Source: Rummeliibacillus sp044763875 | GTDB taxonomy: Bacteria > Bacillota > Bacilli > Bacillales_A > Planococcaceae | DNA: 64,000 nucleotides | Direction: 5' to 3' | Assembly: GCF_044763875.1 (NCBI RefSeq) | Contig: NZ_JBIWGZ010000003.1 | Span: 593,626 to 657,625, forward strand | Shown: positions 26,862 through 36,328 of the stretch, in pieces | Numbering within the stretch: position 1 is the first letter of the stretch | Layout: each line of letters begins with the position of its first letter | Made by a program: the position numbers and the translations under genes | Notes under the pieces: generated by a model | The model's input: the letters and a program-made list of their open reading frames with translations, nothing else | The model's database searches: none | Told to the model about the DNA's origin: nothing

Positions 26862-27170
26862 TCAACTGTAGTAAGGCATTTGTTCGATGAATTTTTTTGT
26901 ATCTTTATCTCCATATTCATGAATAAGTGCATAGACCTTCTTTAAACGCTTATCCACTTCATCATTTTGCTGGTCAAAATGGTATGGAACTGCCGGAATT
27001 TGCGCTCTCACTATACTGTTGTCGTCCCAACTTTTCATTTGTGCAAAGAGCTGATCAAATACTGTTAGCATTCCTGGATCTATATTTATATGAAATTCCC
27101 ATGGAGCATGATTCGGTGAAAAATTATAATACTTATGCATTACTGAAACATATACATCTACATTGGACAT
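26862..27170 (-). CDS. Small conserved-looking protein of unknown function
   Basis: Not recognised. 102 residues from the ATG that follows AGGAG by 7 nt (a second in-frame ATG 2 codons earlier sits too close to it). Composition is globular, with aromatic-rich MHKYYNFSPNHAPWEFHINI and a C-terminal acidic-basic helix. No signal peptide or membrane segment. It lies 51 bp upstream of ytkD in the same direction and may share its transcript. Confidence 0.6.
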   Translation of the reverse strand: MSNVDVYVSVMHKYYNFSPNHAPWEFHINIDPGMLTVFDQLFAQMKSWDDNSIVRAQIPAVPYHFDQQNDEVDKRLKKVYALIHEYGDKDTKKFIEQMPYYS

Positions 27171-27282
27171 GTACATTCTCCTTTTTTATTAGCTATGTTA
27201 ATGAATACTGTTGATAATATTATCCAAAGTACCAACTCACAAACCGCATGAGTATTCTTACGTTATCTAATACATTTAAAAG

Positions 27283-27405
27283 CGGAACTCGCCCTTTAAG
27301 CTTTATCTTGCCCGAAAAGCTGACGTGTGAAGCTGGGCACGGTTTATTCTCGAGCAATGCGAGCGGCGTGTTGGCACAATAGTTCATCTTTCATATTCCA
27401 ATTTA
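27283..27405. other. GC-rich intergenic patch, possible decayed repeat
   Basis: In the gap from 27171 to 27460 a stretch containing AAAAGCGGAACTCGCCC and CTCGAGCAATGCGAGC is GC-richer than its flanks and partly self-complementary. No gene is visible. Confidence 0.25.
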
Positions 27406-27460
27406 ACAACGCTTTTTTTATTTATTAGTTTAGTTTTTAGGAGGAATATTATACAAAAAA

Positions 27461-27492
27461 ACATCAGATAGTTCATAGGAACAATCTGATGT
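27461..27492 (-). terminator. Terminator of the YjfB-like gene
   Basis: Perfect ACATCAGAT stem, 14-nt loop, T7 run on the minus strand. Confidence 0.8.
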
Positions 27493-27548
27493 CATTGGAG
27501 TTGTAAAGTCATGTCAATTTAATTCGATAGCTTGTGGAGGCATTTCGA

Positions 27549-27731
27549 TTAAACTTGTACGTCAATCACGGATCCTTTGTATGGATGTGTAGCTTGTGGT
27601 TGTTCAGGCATTTGATCTAATAACTGAACAGCAGCAGTCGTATTCATGTTCAATGCATTTTGTAAAATGCTCATTTGAACCGTTTGTTGAAGTTCCGATA
27701 GCTGCGTAGCCATAATGGAATTCAAATCCAT
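27549..27731 (-). CDS. YjfB-family putative motility protein
   Basis: 60 residues from the ATG that follows AAAGGAG by about 8 nt; the frame also runs 3 codons further up to a GTG, which would overlap the ribosome site. An amphipathic helix (TQLSELQQTVQMSILQNALN) followed by Ala-Val-Gln-Leu-Leu and a Pro-rich tail is the pattern of the YjfB family, called putative motility proteins in domain databases. The molecular role is not established. It has its own terminator. Confidence 0.7.
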   Translation of the reverse strand: MDLNSIMATQLSELQQTVQMSILQNALNMNTTAAVQLLDQMPEQPQATHPYKGSVIDVQV

Positions 27732-27875
27732 TCGTATCACTCCTTTACAACCCTATTATCGGGTGAAAATTGCTTGTTATTAATATTTTTGAATCAATTT
27801 CATAAATCCATTTTCGTTTTTTATATACGAGCGTTTCAACATATTAACTTTTCAATATTCAGATGTGGCTGTTCC

Positions 27876-27915
27876 GCTACAGACGGCGCTTTCCACAGGC
27901 TTAGCTTCAATCTCT
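27876..27915. repeat. Degenerate copy of the GCTTTCCGC repeat family
   Basis: ACAGACGGCGCTTTCCACAGG resembles the element core at 16035 and the intact elements. No paired arms remain. Confidence 0.35.
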
Positions 27916-27981
27916 TCGACACTACGATTAGGGCACTGAAAAGTATTAAATGCAAATTGATAGTATTAATCTACTTTTTCA

Positions 27982-28033
27982 TGATGTGGAATTAGCTTCG
28001 CTTTCCGCGGGAGTCTTCGCTAATTCCACATCA
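27982..28033. repeat. Palindromic repeat element, copy 2 (52 bp)
   Basis: Perfect 15-bp inverted repeat (TGATGTGGAATTAGC and complement) around the core TTCGCTTTCCGCGGGAGTCT. It is the shortest member of the family and could fold into a stable hairpin. The rest of the 27732-28208 gap holds no gene. Confidence 0.75.
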
Positions 28034-28187
28034 ACCCATATAGCTATACAAGATTTTCAATAAATTTTCATCTATTTCTACTTTTCCACTGCCTTTACTA
28101 CGTTCCTACGGGGCTTTTCCAGTAGGACTATGAATGAACCTCACTGAATTAACATCGCATGAACAAAATGGGCAATCATTTAGTGTA

Positions 28188-28214
28188 TATGAATTTTGCA
28201 TTATGAAATTAATT
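28188..28214. repeat. 27-bp direct repeat, left copy
   Basis: TATGAATTTTGCATTATGAA and 7 further bases are identical to 28726-28752. This copy covers the stop codon of the acetyltransferase gene. Confidence 0.8.
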
Positions 28215-28691
28215 CATTTTATTTAAAATTTCCCATTTCATCACTATTAGCTCTCTTCCACTACGAATTTCTCGAGCCCCTGTATCAACAAATCCTATTT
28301 TTTCATACAGATTTCTCGCACTATCATTAAATAGATAAACCGTTAGATAAATAGTCGTAATATATGGAAAGTGTTCATTTAAATAAGTAGGCAAAAATTG
28401 CAAGGCTTTTTTGGCGTAACCTTTACGTTGATGCATCGCACTTGTAGAAAACGCACGTAACAAAATTGTATCACCCGTTGTACTATATGGAGCGACTCCT
28501 TCCTTTTCATGTAAAACGAAAAAGGTTACAATTTCTCCATCATCCTCGAAAACTACCGGATGTCGTGAAGCATCATCATTACATATCGATAAGCTATCAA
28601 GTGGCATCATTGTTAAAGAATGTTGTTCTTCGTGTAATTTATAGTGTTGTAACTTTGGGAAATCATATTTTGAATAAGGTCTTAATACCAT
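28209..28691 (-). CDS. GNAT-family N-acetyltransferase
   Basis: 160 residues from the ATG following GAGGGGTG. The acetyl-CoA-binding motif A (STSAMHQRKGYAKKALQFLP, with Q-x-x-G-x-A) and the C-terminal NDSARNLYEKIGFVDTG strand-helix are typical of GNAT enzymes. The acceptor substrate is unknown. The gene is bracketed by a perfect 27-bp direct repeat and lies between argS and a repeat-rich gap, so it may be a recent insertion. Confidence 0.85.
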   Translation of the reverse strand: MVLRPYSKYDFPKLQHYKLHEEQHSLTMMPLDSLSICNDDASRHPVVFEDDGEIVTFFVLHEKEGVAPYSTTGDTILLRAFSTSAMHQRKGYAKKALQFLPTYLNEHFPYITTIYLTVYLFNDSARNLYEKIGFVDTGAREIRSGRELIVMKWEILNKMN

Positions 28692-28725
28692 TTTAATCAC
28701 CCCTCTTAAATGCTCGTATATTTTT

Positions 28726-28752
28726 TATGAATTTTGCATTATGAAATTAATT
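28726..28752. repeat. 27-bp direct repeat, right copy
   Basis: Identical to 28188-28214 and placed between the acetyltransferase start and the argS stop. Confidence 0.8.
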
Positions 28753-28770
28753 TACATAACTCTTATTAAG

Positions 28771-30456
28771 TTACATTTCATTCGGTGCCTTAATACCAAG
28801 TATCCTTAAGCCTTCCCCTAAGACAATTGCGACACAAGATGCTAATGCGAGTTTTGCATTTTGAGCTGGTGATTCATCTATTATTTTTGTATTTGCATAG
28901 TATTTGTTAAATTGATGCGATAATTCCAAACAGTATTTCGCTATTTGTGATGGATCAGCATTTTCAAATGACTTCACAATAATCGTTGGGAAATCTTTTA
29001 AAGTTACAATGGTTGACCATGCTTTTTCATTCAATCCATTTAATTCAATATTTTCTTTATGACAGAACCCACCTTTTTTCAATAAAGAGGAAATTCTTGC
29101 ATGAGTATATTGAACATAGGGGCCAGTTTCTCCTTCAAAATTCAACATATCTTCTAATGAAAAATCGATATCATGCATACGATCGTTCTTTAAATCATTA
29201 AAAACCACTGCACCAATTCCTATCATTTTCGCTATTTCTTCTTTATTTGCAATGCTTGGATTTTTTTCTTCAATATTCTTTTTTGCCACATCAATAGCTT
29301 CTACAAGTACTTCTTCTAGCAAAACAATTTTCCCTTTTCTAGTTGACATCTTCTTGCCGTTCTTTAGCATCATTCCAAATGGGATATGTTGAAGTCCATT
29401 AGCCCATTCATGTCCCATCTTCTGAAGCACCAAAAATAATTGTGTAAAATGGAGGGACTGTTCATTTCCTACTACATAAAATGATTTCGTAGAACCGTAT
29501 GTTTCATGACGATATATCGCAGCTGCCAAATCTCGAGTAACGTACAATGTTGTGCCGTCTTTTTTCATGATTAAACTAGGTGGCATGTTCTCTAATTCAA
29601 CAACTAATGCACCTTTAGATTCGACGAGTAGTTGCTTTTCCTTTAATTCTTCTACAATGTTTTCCATCTTGTCATTATAAAAAGCTTCACCAGCGTTTGA
29701 ATCAAATGAAATTCCTATTAAGTCATAAACCTTTTGAAACTCTTTTAGCGAAGCTTCTCTAAACCATTGCCATAGCTGTAAAGCCTCTTCATCACCTTGT
29801 TCTAAACGTTTAAAAGCTGCTCTAGCTTCATCATTTAGCTTATCATCCAATTCAGCTTCTTCATGAAATTTTACATAAATTTTTAATAGTTCTTTAACAG
29901 GAGACAGTTCAATTCTTGTTGGATCTCCCCATAATTTATAGGCAACAATGAGCTTTCCAAATTGCGTACCCCAGTCTCCTAAATGGTTTATCTTAATCAC
30001 TTCGTATCCATTCTTTTTTGAAATATTAGCCAATGCATTACCTATAACAGTTGAACGTAAATGCCCCATTGAAAATGGTTTAGCGATATTAGGTGATGAG
30101 AAATCAATGGTAATGCTTTCGTTTGTCGATATTTGATCTCCATATGTTGTTTGTTCTTTTATAATCGTTTCTATAACATTTTTCGTGATTATTTCTTTGT
30201 TTAAAAAAATATTGACATAACCACCTACAGCTTGAGTTTGCTGAATCAATTGATCATCCAACTGACTAGCTATTTCACTTGCTATTTGATCGGGCGCTTT
30301 TCTAAATATTTTGGATAGTGTAAAACACGGAAAAGCCATATCGCCTAGATGTGCATGTTTAGGCTTTTCTAAAAGTGCTATTATGTTCTCACTTTCTATT
30401 TCGTGGTTAATAACGTTTTGTATAACCTTTGCTATTATCTGTTTTTCATTTATCAT
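28771..30456 (-). CDS. argS: Arginyl-tRNA synthetase
   Basis: Class I synthetase of 561 residues charging tRNA-Arg. It has the N-terminal additional domain, the HIGH-like site in AKPFSMGHLRSTVIGN, the KMSTR loop (KKMSTRKGK) and the C-terminal anticodon-binding helices ending QFNKYYANTKI. The SMGH variant is typical of the Firmicutes form with SSPNIAKPFS. ATG follows GGGGAGGG. It is expressed from a T-box leader with an Arg specifier. Confidence 0.96.
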   Translation of the reverse strand: MINEKQIIAKVIQNVINHEIESENIIALLEKPKHAHLGDMAFPCFTLSKIFRKAPDQIASEIASQLDDQLIQQTQAVGGYVNIFLNKEIITKNVIETIIKEQTTYGDQISTNESITIDFSSPNIAKPFSMGHLRSTVIGNALANISKKNGYEVIKINHLGDWGTQFGKLIVAYKLWGDPTRIELSPVKELLKIYVKFHEEAELDDKLNDEARAAFKRLEQGDEEALQLWQWFREASLKEFQKVYDLIGISFDSNAGEAFYNDKMENIVEELKEKQLLVESKGALVVELENMPPSLIMKKDGTTLYVTRDLAAAIYRHETYGSTKSFYVVGNEQSLHFTQLFLVLQKMGHEWANGLQHIPFGMMLKNGKKMSTRKGKIVLLEEVLVEAIDVAKKNIEEKNPSIANKEEIAKMIGIGAVVFNDLKNDRMHDIDFSLEDMLNFEGETGPYVQYTHARISSLLKKGGFCHKENIELNGLNEKAWSTIVTLKDFPTIIVKSFENADPSQIAKYCLELSHQFNKYYANTKIIDESPAQNAKLALASCVAIVLGEGLRILGIKAPNEM

Positions 30457-30474
30457 CTTAGTTCCCTCCCCAAT

Positions 30475-30700
30475 AAAAAAGCCCCCGTCTCTATATTAAG
30501 AGACGAGAGCATAAATTCCCGTGGTACCACTCTAGTTGCCACATTTGTGACCGCTCACTATTGTTAACGAGGTGTCTCCCCGAGCTTTTCTACTGATTTC
30601 AAAAAGTTTCTCCAAAGTGCGTTTCATTTACAAGATCTGTATTAGGCTCACACTATCCCTAACTCGCTTGACATCCCTTTATAAACTACTCTCTTTTTCT
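30475..30700 (-). promoter_or_regulatory. T-box leader controlling argS (specifier CGC)
   Basis: On the minus strand: specifier region AATGAAACGCACTTTGG with arginine codon CGC at 30619-30621, antiterminator core TGGTACCACGGGAA near 30516-30529, and a terminator stem (GCTCTCGTCTC...GAGACGGGGGC) with T-run at 30475-30511. Standard order; the specifier agrees with the gene. Confidence 0.94.
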
Positions 30701-30726
30701 TAGAATTTACATTATGAATTTCCATT

Positions 30727-30755
30727 ATCATACATTGAATATTTAGAAAAATCAA
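30727..30755 (-). promoter_or_regulatory. Sigma-A promoter of argS
   Basis: TTGATT, 17-bp spacer, TATGAT on the minus strand, placed just before the T-box leader. Confidence 0.65.
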
Positions 30756-30873
30756 TATTTTTATCTAAAAATATTCTTAAGAAATTAAAACAATCCATCG
30801 ATCATGCTATTTCCTGTAAAGTAGCCTTATCTAGCTATTGGTATATGTGAGCTTGATTATTATACTTTTCCAC

Positions 30874-31326
30874 TTAATTGTATGAATCAATAAACTCCCT
30901 GATAATCGGCAAATCAGGCGGACTGATATTTGGTGGTAATTGTTGCATATCAAAAAATTGTAATGCTTGTACTTCCTCTTGATCTATCTGCAATACTCCT
31001 GAAAAATCTGTACAAATATATGTAGAAATGACATTGTAAACTTCATCACCATGTGGATACTGATAATAGAATTCTTCTCCTGAAAAAACCTTAAATAAGG
31101 TTAATGCTTTAGCCGCTAGTCCTGTTTCTTCAAACAATTCTCTTTTTGCCGCTTCTTCCAACTTCTCACCAGGTTCCAATGCTCCTCCAGCCAATCCCCA
31201 ACAATTATTATCTTGTCTTAATTGCATTAATAGCCTATTTTCCTTATCCAATACAATAACATTTGCACCAGCAAGAATCAGTGGACGGCTTCCTACTAGC
31301 TTTCTTAGTTCCTTGACGTATCCCAT
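30874..31326 (-). CDS. NUDIX hydrolase
   Basis: 150-residue NUDIX protein with a full box (GGALEPGEKLEEAAK, then RELFEETGL). The strand before it (RLLMQLRQDNNCWGLAGG) is typical of ADP-ribose or nucleotide-sugar pyrophosphatases. AAGAGG precedes the ATG. It has no operon partner. Substrate cannot be assigned. Confidence 0.85.
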   Translation of the reverse strand: MGYVKELRKLVGSRPLILAGANVIVLDKENRLLMQLRQDNNCWGLAGGALEPGEKLEEAAKRELFEETGLAAKALTLFKVFSGEEFYYQYPHGDEVYNVISTYICTDFSGVLQIDQEEVQALQFFDMQQLPPNISPPDLPIIREFIDSYN

Positions 31327-31595
31327 ATATATACCTCTTATTTTCTTTTACTTTACCGACTTTTATTTCGACATTTTATTTAATATTTCCTTCATTTCAG
31401 CTCAATAAAAATTGCTCTAATTTGAGGTGAATGCCCATGCAAACAATAATCAAAGAAATTAATATTGTTGAGTTCATCTACCGTATATACTTCATTATTC
31501 ATATATGAAAAATTCTAAGACTAGGGTCCTTAAGTGAGTTTGAATAAATGAAATGATATAAGGAAAATTTTTATTTCCACCTAAATAGTGATGGT

Positions 31596-31736
31596 TTACG
31601 TTTTCTCCGCTATCCAAATAGTCCATCTGTCTTCTTCAACTATTGATTCATCATCTTTTATTTTTAATTGACTATTAATATATACGACCAATTCATGGAG
31701 AATTGAAGTGCGGAAGCCACAATTGACGAACTGCAG
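31596..31736 (-). pseudogene. Possible C-terminal gene relic
   Basis: In the 865-bp gap before cydA a 46-codon frame ending in DESIVEEDRWTIWIAEKT-stop looks protein-like, but it is closed upstream by TAG and has no start. I see no other gene in this gap. Confidence 0.25.
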
Positions 31737-32023
31737 CTATATGCTCATACAAAAACTCATTTCATTTTTCCATCCGTAGAAACGGTGAAAAATTATCTAA
31801 ACTTATAACAATTTTATTGATGCTTTCCACCTCCATTTTTAACCAAAAACACTACTAATTTCACACTTTCTTCACAACTGTATTATTTTTAAGTTTGAAT
31901 ATTTTGTTACAGCATATTTGTCATTAGAAATCCTAGATAAGTAGATATGAATAACCGATCGTAAATATAATGATATTTAACAAAAAAAGGATAGTATATT
32001 ATAAATATCCATTGATAAACGGC

Positions 32024-32053
32024 TAGTTAACACTGTTCATATAGTGTTAACTA
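32024..32053. promoter_or_regulatory. Perfect 11-bp palindrome upstream of cydA
   Basis: TAGTTAACACT and complement, 8-nt spacer, about 140 bp before cydA. It is not a clear Rex (TTGTGA-N6-TCACAA) or Fnr site. An operator is likely, the protein unknown. Confidence 0.45.
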
Positions 32054-32191
32054 TGAATATATCAATATCGACACAATATGACCACAATTTCGTGACACTT
32101 TGTACTAATTTCGCTCTTTCAAAAAAAGAAACAGGTCGTATACTGTAAGGGAAGTTAAAAATCATTGGATTTTACTTAGGAGGAAGTTCAT

Positions 32192-33592
32192 ATGGAAATT
32201 TTAGATTTAGCTCGAATTCAGTATGCAATAACCACTATTTTCCACTTCTTCTTCGTTCCAGTTTCAATTAGCATGATTTTCTTTGTTGCAATCTTTGAAA
32301 CCATGTATGTGTGGAAGAAGAAAAAAATATATTTAGACATGGCTCTATTTTGGGGAAAAATATTCTTACTATCTTTTGCAATTGGTGTTGTAACTGGTAT
32401 TTTACAAGAATTCCAATTTGGGATGAACTGGTCTGAATACTCTCGATTTATGGGAGATGTATTCGGTGCACCACTTGCTGTAGAAGCTTTACTTGCTTTC
32501 TTTATGGAATCTACATTCATCGGTATTTGGATGTTTGGTCGAAATAAACTACCTAAATGGGTTATTGCTTTATCCGCTTGGCTTGTAGCATTAGGAACAA
32601 TGTTATCAGCACTTTGGATATTAGCTGCAAACTCTTTTATGCAAGAACCAGTTGGATTTAAAATTGAAAATGGGAAAGCTGTTTTAACAGACTTTATGGC
32701 ATTATTAACGAACCCACAATTGCTAGTAGAATTCCCACATACAATTTTTGGTGCGCTTGCAACCGGTGGATTTATTATAGGTGGTATTAGCGCTTATAAC
32801 TTACTGAAAAAACGAAATACTGAATTTTTCAAAAAATCATTTAACTACTCAATGGTTGTTGCTTGTATTGCTGGCTTTGGTATCATGTTTTCAGGCCATG
32901 ATCAAGCACAACATTTAATGGAATCTCAACCAATGAAAATGGCTGCTTCCGAAGCACTATGGAATGACTCAGGCGATCCTGCAGCTTGGACATTATTAGC
33001 AGATATCGATACAAAAAATAAAGAAAATAAATGGGAAGTTAATATTCCTTACTTATTAAGCTATCTAGCTTATAGTGAATTTGATGGTTCTGTTGAAGGT
33101 ATGAAAACGCTTCAAGCAAAATACGAAAAGCTCTATGGAGATAACGTCAACTACATTCCTCCAGTCAAAACCGTATTTTGGAGTTTCCGTATTATGGCTG
33201 GGTTCGGTGGCTTAATGGTTCTTCTTTCATTATTAGGTTTATGGTTCGCAAATCGCGGAACAATTGCAAACCAAAAATGGTTCTTACGCTTAATGATTGG
33301 AGCAATTGCAGTACCTTTTATCGCAAACACTACAGGATGGATTATGACTGAAATTGGTCGTCAACCATGGACTGTATTCGGTTATTACACAACTGCTCAA
33401 TCTGTTTCACCAAACGTTTCAAAAGGACAACTCTTATTCTCAACCATATCATTTAGTTCGGCATATGTTATCCTTGCTGTTGTCATGATTATGATGGTCG
33501 TTAGAGTAGCAAAACAAGGCCCGGATGCCATTCTTAAGAAAAAATTAGATACTAAAGTAGATTTGATGGACAAGGAGGCGTTTGAAGAATGA
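32192..33592 (+). CDS. cydA: Cytochrome bd ubiquinol/menaquinol oxidase subunit I
   Basis: Catalytic subunit of the high-affinity terminal oxidase, 466 residues, nine helices. Haem ligands of the family are in place: the His near residue 18 (TTIFHFFFVP), His near 186 (EFPHTIFG) and the Met region; GWIMTEIGRQPW is the conserved quinol-side motif. The Q-loop is short, as in Gram-positive bd oxidases. AGGAGG lies 8 nt before the ATG; a TATACT -10 is near 32139. It heads the cydABCD operon and takes electrons from menaquinol, whose synthesis genes lie near 52-59 kb. Confidence 0.97.
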   Translation: MEILDLARIQYAITTIFHFFFVPVSISMIFFVAIFETMYVWKKKKIYLDMALFWGKIFLLSFAIGVVTGILQEFQFGMNWSEYSRFMGDVFGAPLAVEALLAFFMESTFIGIWMFGRNKLPKWVIALSAWLVALGTMLSALWILAANSFMQEPVGFKIENGKAVLTDFMALLTNPQLLVEFPHTIFGALATGGFIIGGISAYNLLKKRNTEFFKKSFNYSMVVACIAGFGIMFSGHDQAQHLMESQPMKMAASEALWNDSGDPAAWTLLADIDTKNKENKWEVNIPYLLSYLAYSEFDGSVEGMKTLQAKYEKLYGDNVNYIPPVKTVFWSFRIMAGFGGLMVLLSLLGLWFANRGTIANQKWFLRLMIGAIAVPFIANTTGWIMTEIGRQPWTVFGYYTTAQSVSPNVSKGQLLFSTISFSSAYVILAVVMIMMVVRVAKQGPDAILKKKLDTKVDLMDKEAFEE

Positions 33593-34590
33593 GTTTAGAA
33601 GCATTATGGTTCGTACTAATCGCAGTTCTCTTTGTCGGATTCTTCTTCCTAGAAGGATTTGACTTTGGGGTTGGTATGGCAACACGCTTACTTGCTAGAA
33701 ACAAACATGAACGTGAACAATTACTCGGAACAATTGGACCTTTCTGGGACGCTAACGAGGTATGGCTCATTACAGCAGGTGGTGCGCTCTTTGCAGCATT
33801 TCCTAACTGGTACGCTACCATGTTCTCTGGATATTACACATTATTCGTCATCCTTTTACTTGTATTAATCGCCCGTGGAGTAGGAATCGAATTTAGTCAT
33901 CATGCCAAAACTGATAAAGGAGTAAACCTCTGCCATTGGTTAACCTTTATCGGAAGCCTTGTAGCACCTTTCTTACTAGGTATGCTATTTACTAGTCTTG
34001 TACATGGTATGCCGATTGATGGCGACATGCACCTATTTGGTTCATTCTCTGATTTCGTGAATGTTTACTCATTGGTTGGTGGACTTGCAATTGTACTACT
34101 TGCACTTGTACACGGATTAACATTTATCGGTTTACGCACAACTGGTGATGTTCATAAAAGAGCAATCTCTCTGTTAAATAAAGTGTATATCCTATTATTT
34201 GTAGGTGAAGTTATCTTTGCAGTATTGTCTTACTTCCAAACAGATCTATTTGATGTACGTCCAATCGCAACACCAGTATTATTAGGATTAACAGTCCTAG
34301 CAACTGTTTTAGGCATGTTATTTGCAAATAAGGGCCGTGAAGGTTTCGCCTTTACATTCTCAGGTCTTGCTATAGCTTTTGTCGTAGCAATGCTGTTTAT
34401 CGGATTGTTCCCACGTGTCATGATTAGCTCAATTGATCCATCCTTTAACTTAACGATTGAAAATGCAGCAAGTGGACATTACACATTAACCGTGATGACA
34501 AAAGTAGCTTGTACATTACTTCCATTCGTATTAGGTTATCAAATTTGGAGCTACTATGTATTCCGTAAACGTATTAGCCCTAAGAAATAG
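33589..34590 (+). CDS. cydB: Cytochrome bd oxidase subunit II
   Basis: 333 residues, about eight helices, beginning MSLEALWFVLIAVLFVGFFF with the conserved GFDFGVGM motif that follows in this family. It overlaps cydA by 4 bp (ATGA) and has AAGGAGG ahead, so the two oxidase subunits are translationally coupled. Assembles with CydA in the membrane. Confidence 0.96.
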   Translation: MSLEALWFVLIAVLFVGFFFLEGFDFGVGMATRLLARNKHEREQLLGTIGPFWDANEVWLITAGGALFAAFPNWYATMFSGYYTLFVILLLVLIARGVGIEFSHHAKTDKGVNLCHWLTFIGSLVAPFLLGMLFTSLVHGMPIDGDMHLFGSFSDFVNVYSLVGGLAIVLLALVHGLTFIGLRTTGDVHKRAISLLNKVYILLFVGEVIFAVLSYFQTDLFDVRPIATPVLLGLTVLATVLGMLFANKGREGFAFTFSGLAIAFVVAMLFIGLFPRVMISSIDPSFNLTIENAASGHYTLTVMTKVACTLLPFVLGYQIWSYYVFRKRISPKK

Positions 34591-34599
34591 GTGACATAA

Positions 34600-36327
34600 A
34601 TGATTGACAAAGCGCTATTTAAACTTAGTGGAATAAAAGGAACTCTTGTGTTCTTATTCGTGATGGCTACTCTCCTAGGTACCTTCACTATCCTCCAAGC
34701 GATTTATTTAGCGACGACAATTACAAACTTATTCCATAAGGAGCAGCTGGCTGATCAGCTGCTCCCTATGTTATTATTTTTTGTTTGCTTCGTTGCGAAA
34801 CATATCGTGATCTACTTTAGAGAAAAATATATGTCATATTTTTCAATGAAAACAGGCTCTGATTTACGAAAACAACTAACAGCTAAATTATTTAATCTCG
34901 GCCCTAACATTACCGCAACAGAAGGTACAGGAAATATGGTGACAATGGCATTAGAAGGCATTTCAAACGTTGAACAATACATGAAATTATTTCTGCCAAA
35001 AGTAATGAATATGTTTGTCATTCCAGTCATGATTTTCTTCTATTCTTTAACAATCGATATTAGATCCGCTCTTATTCTCTTGCTCGTTCTCCCTATATTA
35101 ATCTTCTTCTTAATTCTTCTAGGTATTGCAGCAAGAGCAAAGGCAGATAAACAATATGAATCTTATCAAGTATTGTCCAATCACTTTGTGGATTCACTTC
35201 GTGGTTTACAAACTTTACGCTTTTTAGGATTAAGTAAAAAATACGATCGTAATATTCGCAATGTCAGTGAGCAATATCGTAAAGCTACAATGGGAACATT
35301 AGCAGTGGCTTTCTTATCAACATTTGCTCTAGAATTCTTCACAAGTATTTCGATTGCAATTGTTGCATTATTTTTAGGTTTAGGGTTAATCAAAGGATCA
35401 CTCGTGTTATTGCCATCGTTAATCATTTTAATATTGGCACCAGAATATTTCGCACCAATTCGTGAATTTGGTTCAGATTATCACGCAACATTGGATGGAA
35501 AAAACGCATTTACAGCCATTTCAGCTATATTAAATCGACCATCTTCTAAAGAAGACACTTCATCCATTTCAACATGGGGTGGACATTCCACTGTCATGAT
35601 TAAAAACATGACTGTTCAACATGAAGGATCAAACAAGCCTTCATTGAATCAAGTATCATTTAACTTAAAAGGCAATCAAAGAGTAGGGATTATAGGAGCA
35701 AGTGGTTCTGGTAAATCTACTTTCATCAATGCATTAAGTGGCTTTGCAGAAGCGAATAGTGCCGAAATTCAAATAAATGGGAAGTCCGTCCATTCATTTG
35801 CAAATGTAGATTGGCAAAAACAAATTTACTACGTTCCGCAACACCCTTATTTGTTTCATGATACCGTTCGTAATAATGTCGCCTTTTATACAAAGGATGC
35901 CACAGATGAGCAAATTAAGAAGGCATGTGAACGTGCTGGTTTAACAGAAGTAATTGATTCACTACCAAATGGATATGATGAAATCATCGGTGAAACTGGC
36001 CGAGCTTTAAGTGGTGGACAAGAACAACGTATAGCACTTGCAAGGGCTTTCCTAGACGATTCTCGTAAAATTTTACTATTTGATGAACCAACAGCCCATT
36101 TAGATATTGAGACCGAATGGGAAATCAAACAACGTATGCTTCCGTTATTTGAAAATCGATTAATTTTCTTTGCAACACATCGTCTTCACTGGATGATAAA
36201 TATGGACGTGATTCTTGTTATGCATAACGGTGAAATTGTAGAACAAGGAACACACGAGGAACTCCTTGCAAAACAAGGCTACTACTATGAATTAGTTCAT
36301 CAACAAACGCATGGAACGGAGGAGTAG
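34600..36327 (+). CDS. cydC: ABC transporter CydC (cytochrome bd assembly)
   Basis: Half-transporter of 575 residues with a six-helix export domain (about 15-310) and an ATPase domain: Walker A GASGSGKST, signature LSGGQEQR, Walker B ILLFDEPTAHLD. With CydD it forms the heterodimer needed to assemble cytochrome bd. E. coli CydDC is linked to thiol and haem export, but the naming of the two subunits differs between species. It starts 9 bp after cydB. Confidence 0.93.
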   Translation: MIDKALFKLSGIKGTLVFLFVMATLLGTFTILQAIYLATTITNLFHKEQLADQLLPMLLFFVCFVAKHIVIYFREKYMSYFSMKTGSDLRKQLTAKLFNLGPNITATEGTGNMVTMALEGISNVEQYMKLFLPKVMNMFVIPVMIFFYSLTIDIRSALILLLVLPILIFFLILLGIAARAKADKQYESYQVLSNHFVDSLRGLQTLRFLGLSKKYDRNIRNVSEQYRKATMGTLAVAFLSTFALEFFTSISIAIVALFLGLGLIKGSLVLLPSLIILILAPEYFAPIREFGSDYHATLDGKNAFTAISAILNRPSSKEDTSSISTWGGHSTVMIKNMTVQHEGSNKPSLNQVSFNLKGNQRVGIIGASGSGKSTFINALSGFAEANSAEIQINGKSVHSFANVDWQKQIYYVPQHPYLFHDTVRNNVAFYTKDATDEQIKKACERAGLTEVIDSLPNGYDEIIGETGRALSGGQEQRIALARAFLDDSRKILLFDEPTAHLDIETEWEIKQRMLPLFENRLIFFATHRLHWMINMDVILVMHNGEIVEQGTHEELLAKQGYYYELVHQQTHGTEE

Positions 36328-36328
36328 C

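Noticed and set aside
32060..32110. Possible Rex sites upstream of cydA (CACAATATGACCACAATTTCGTGACAC)
   Set aside because: Half-sites are present but do not form TTGTGA-N6-TCACAA; too weak to call.
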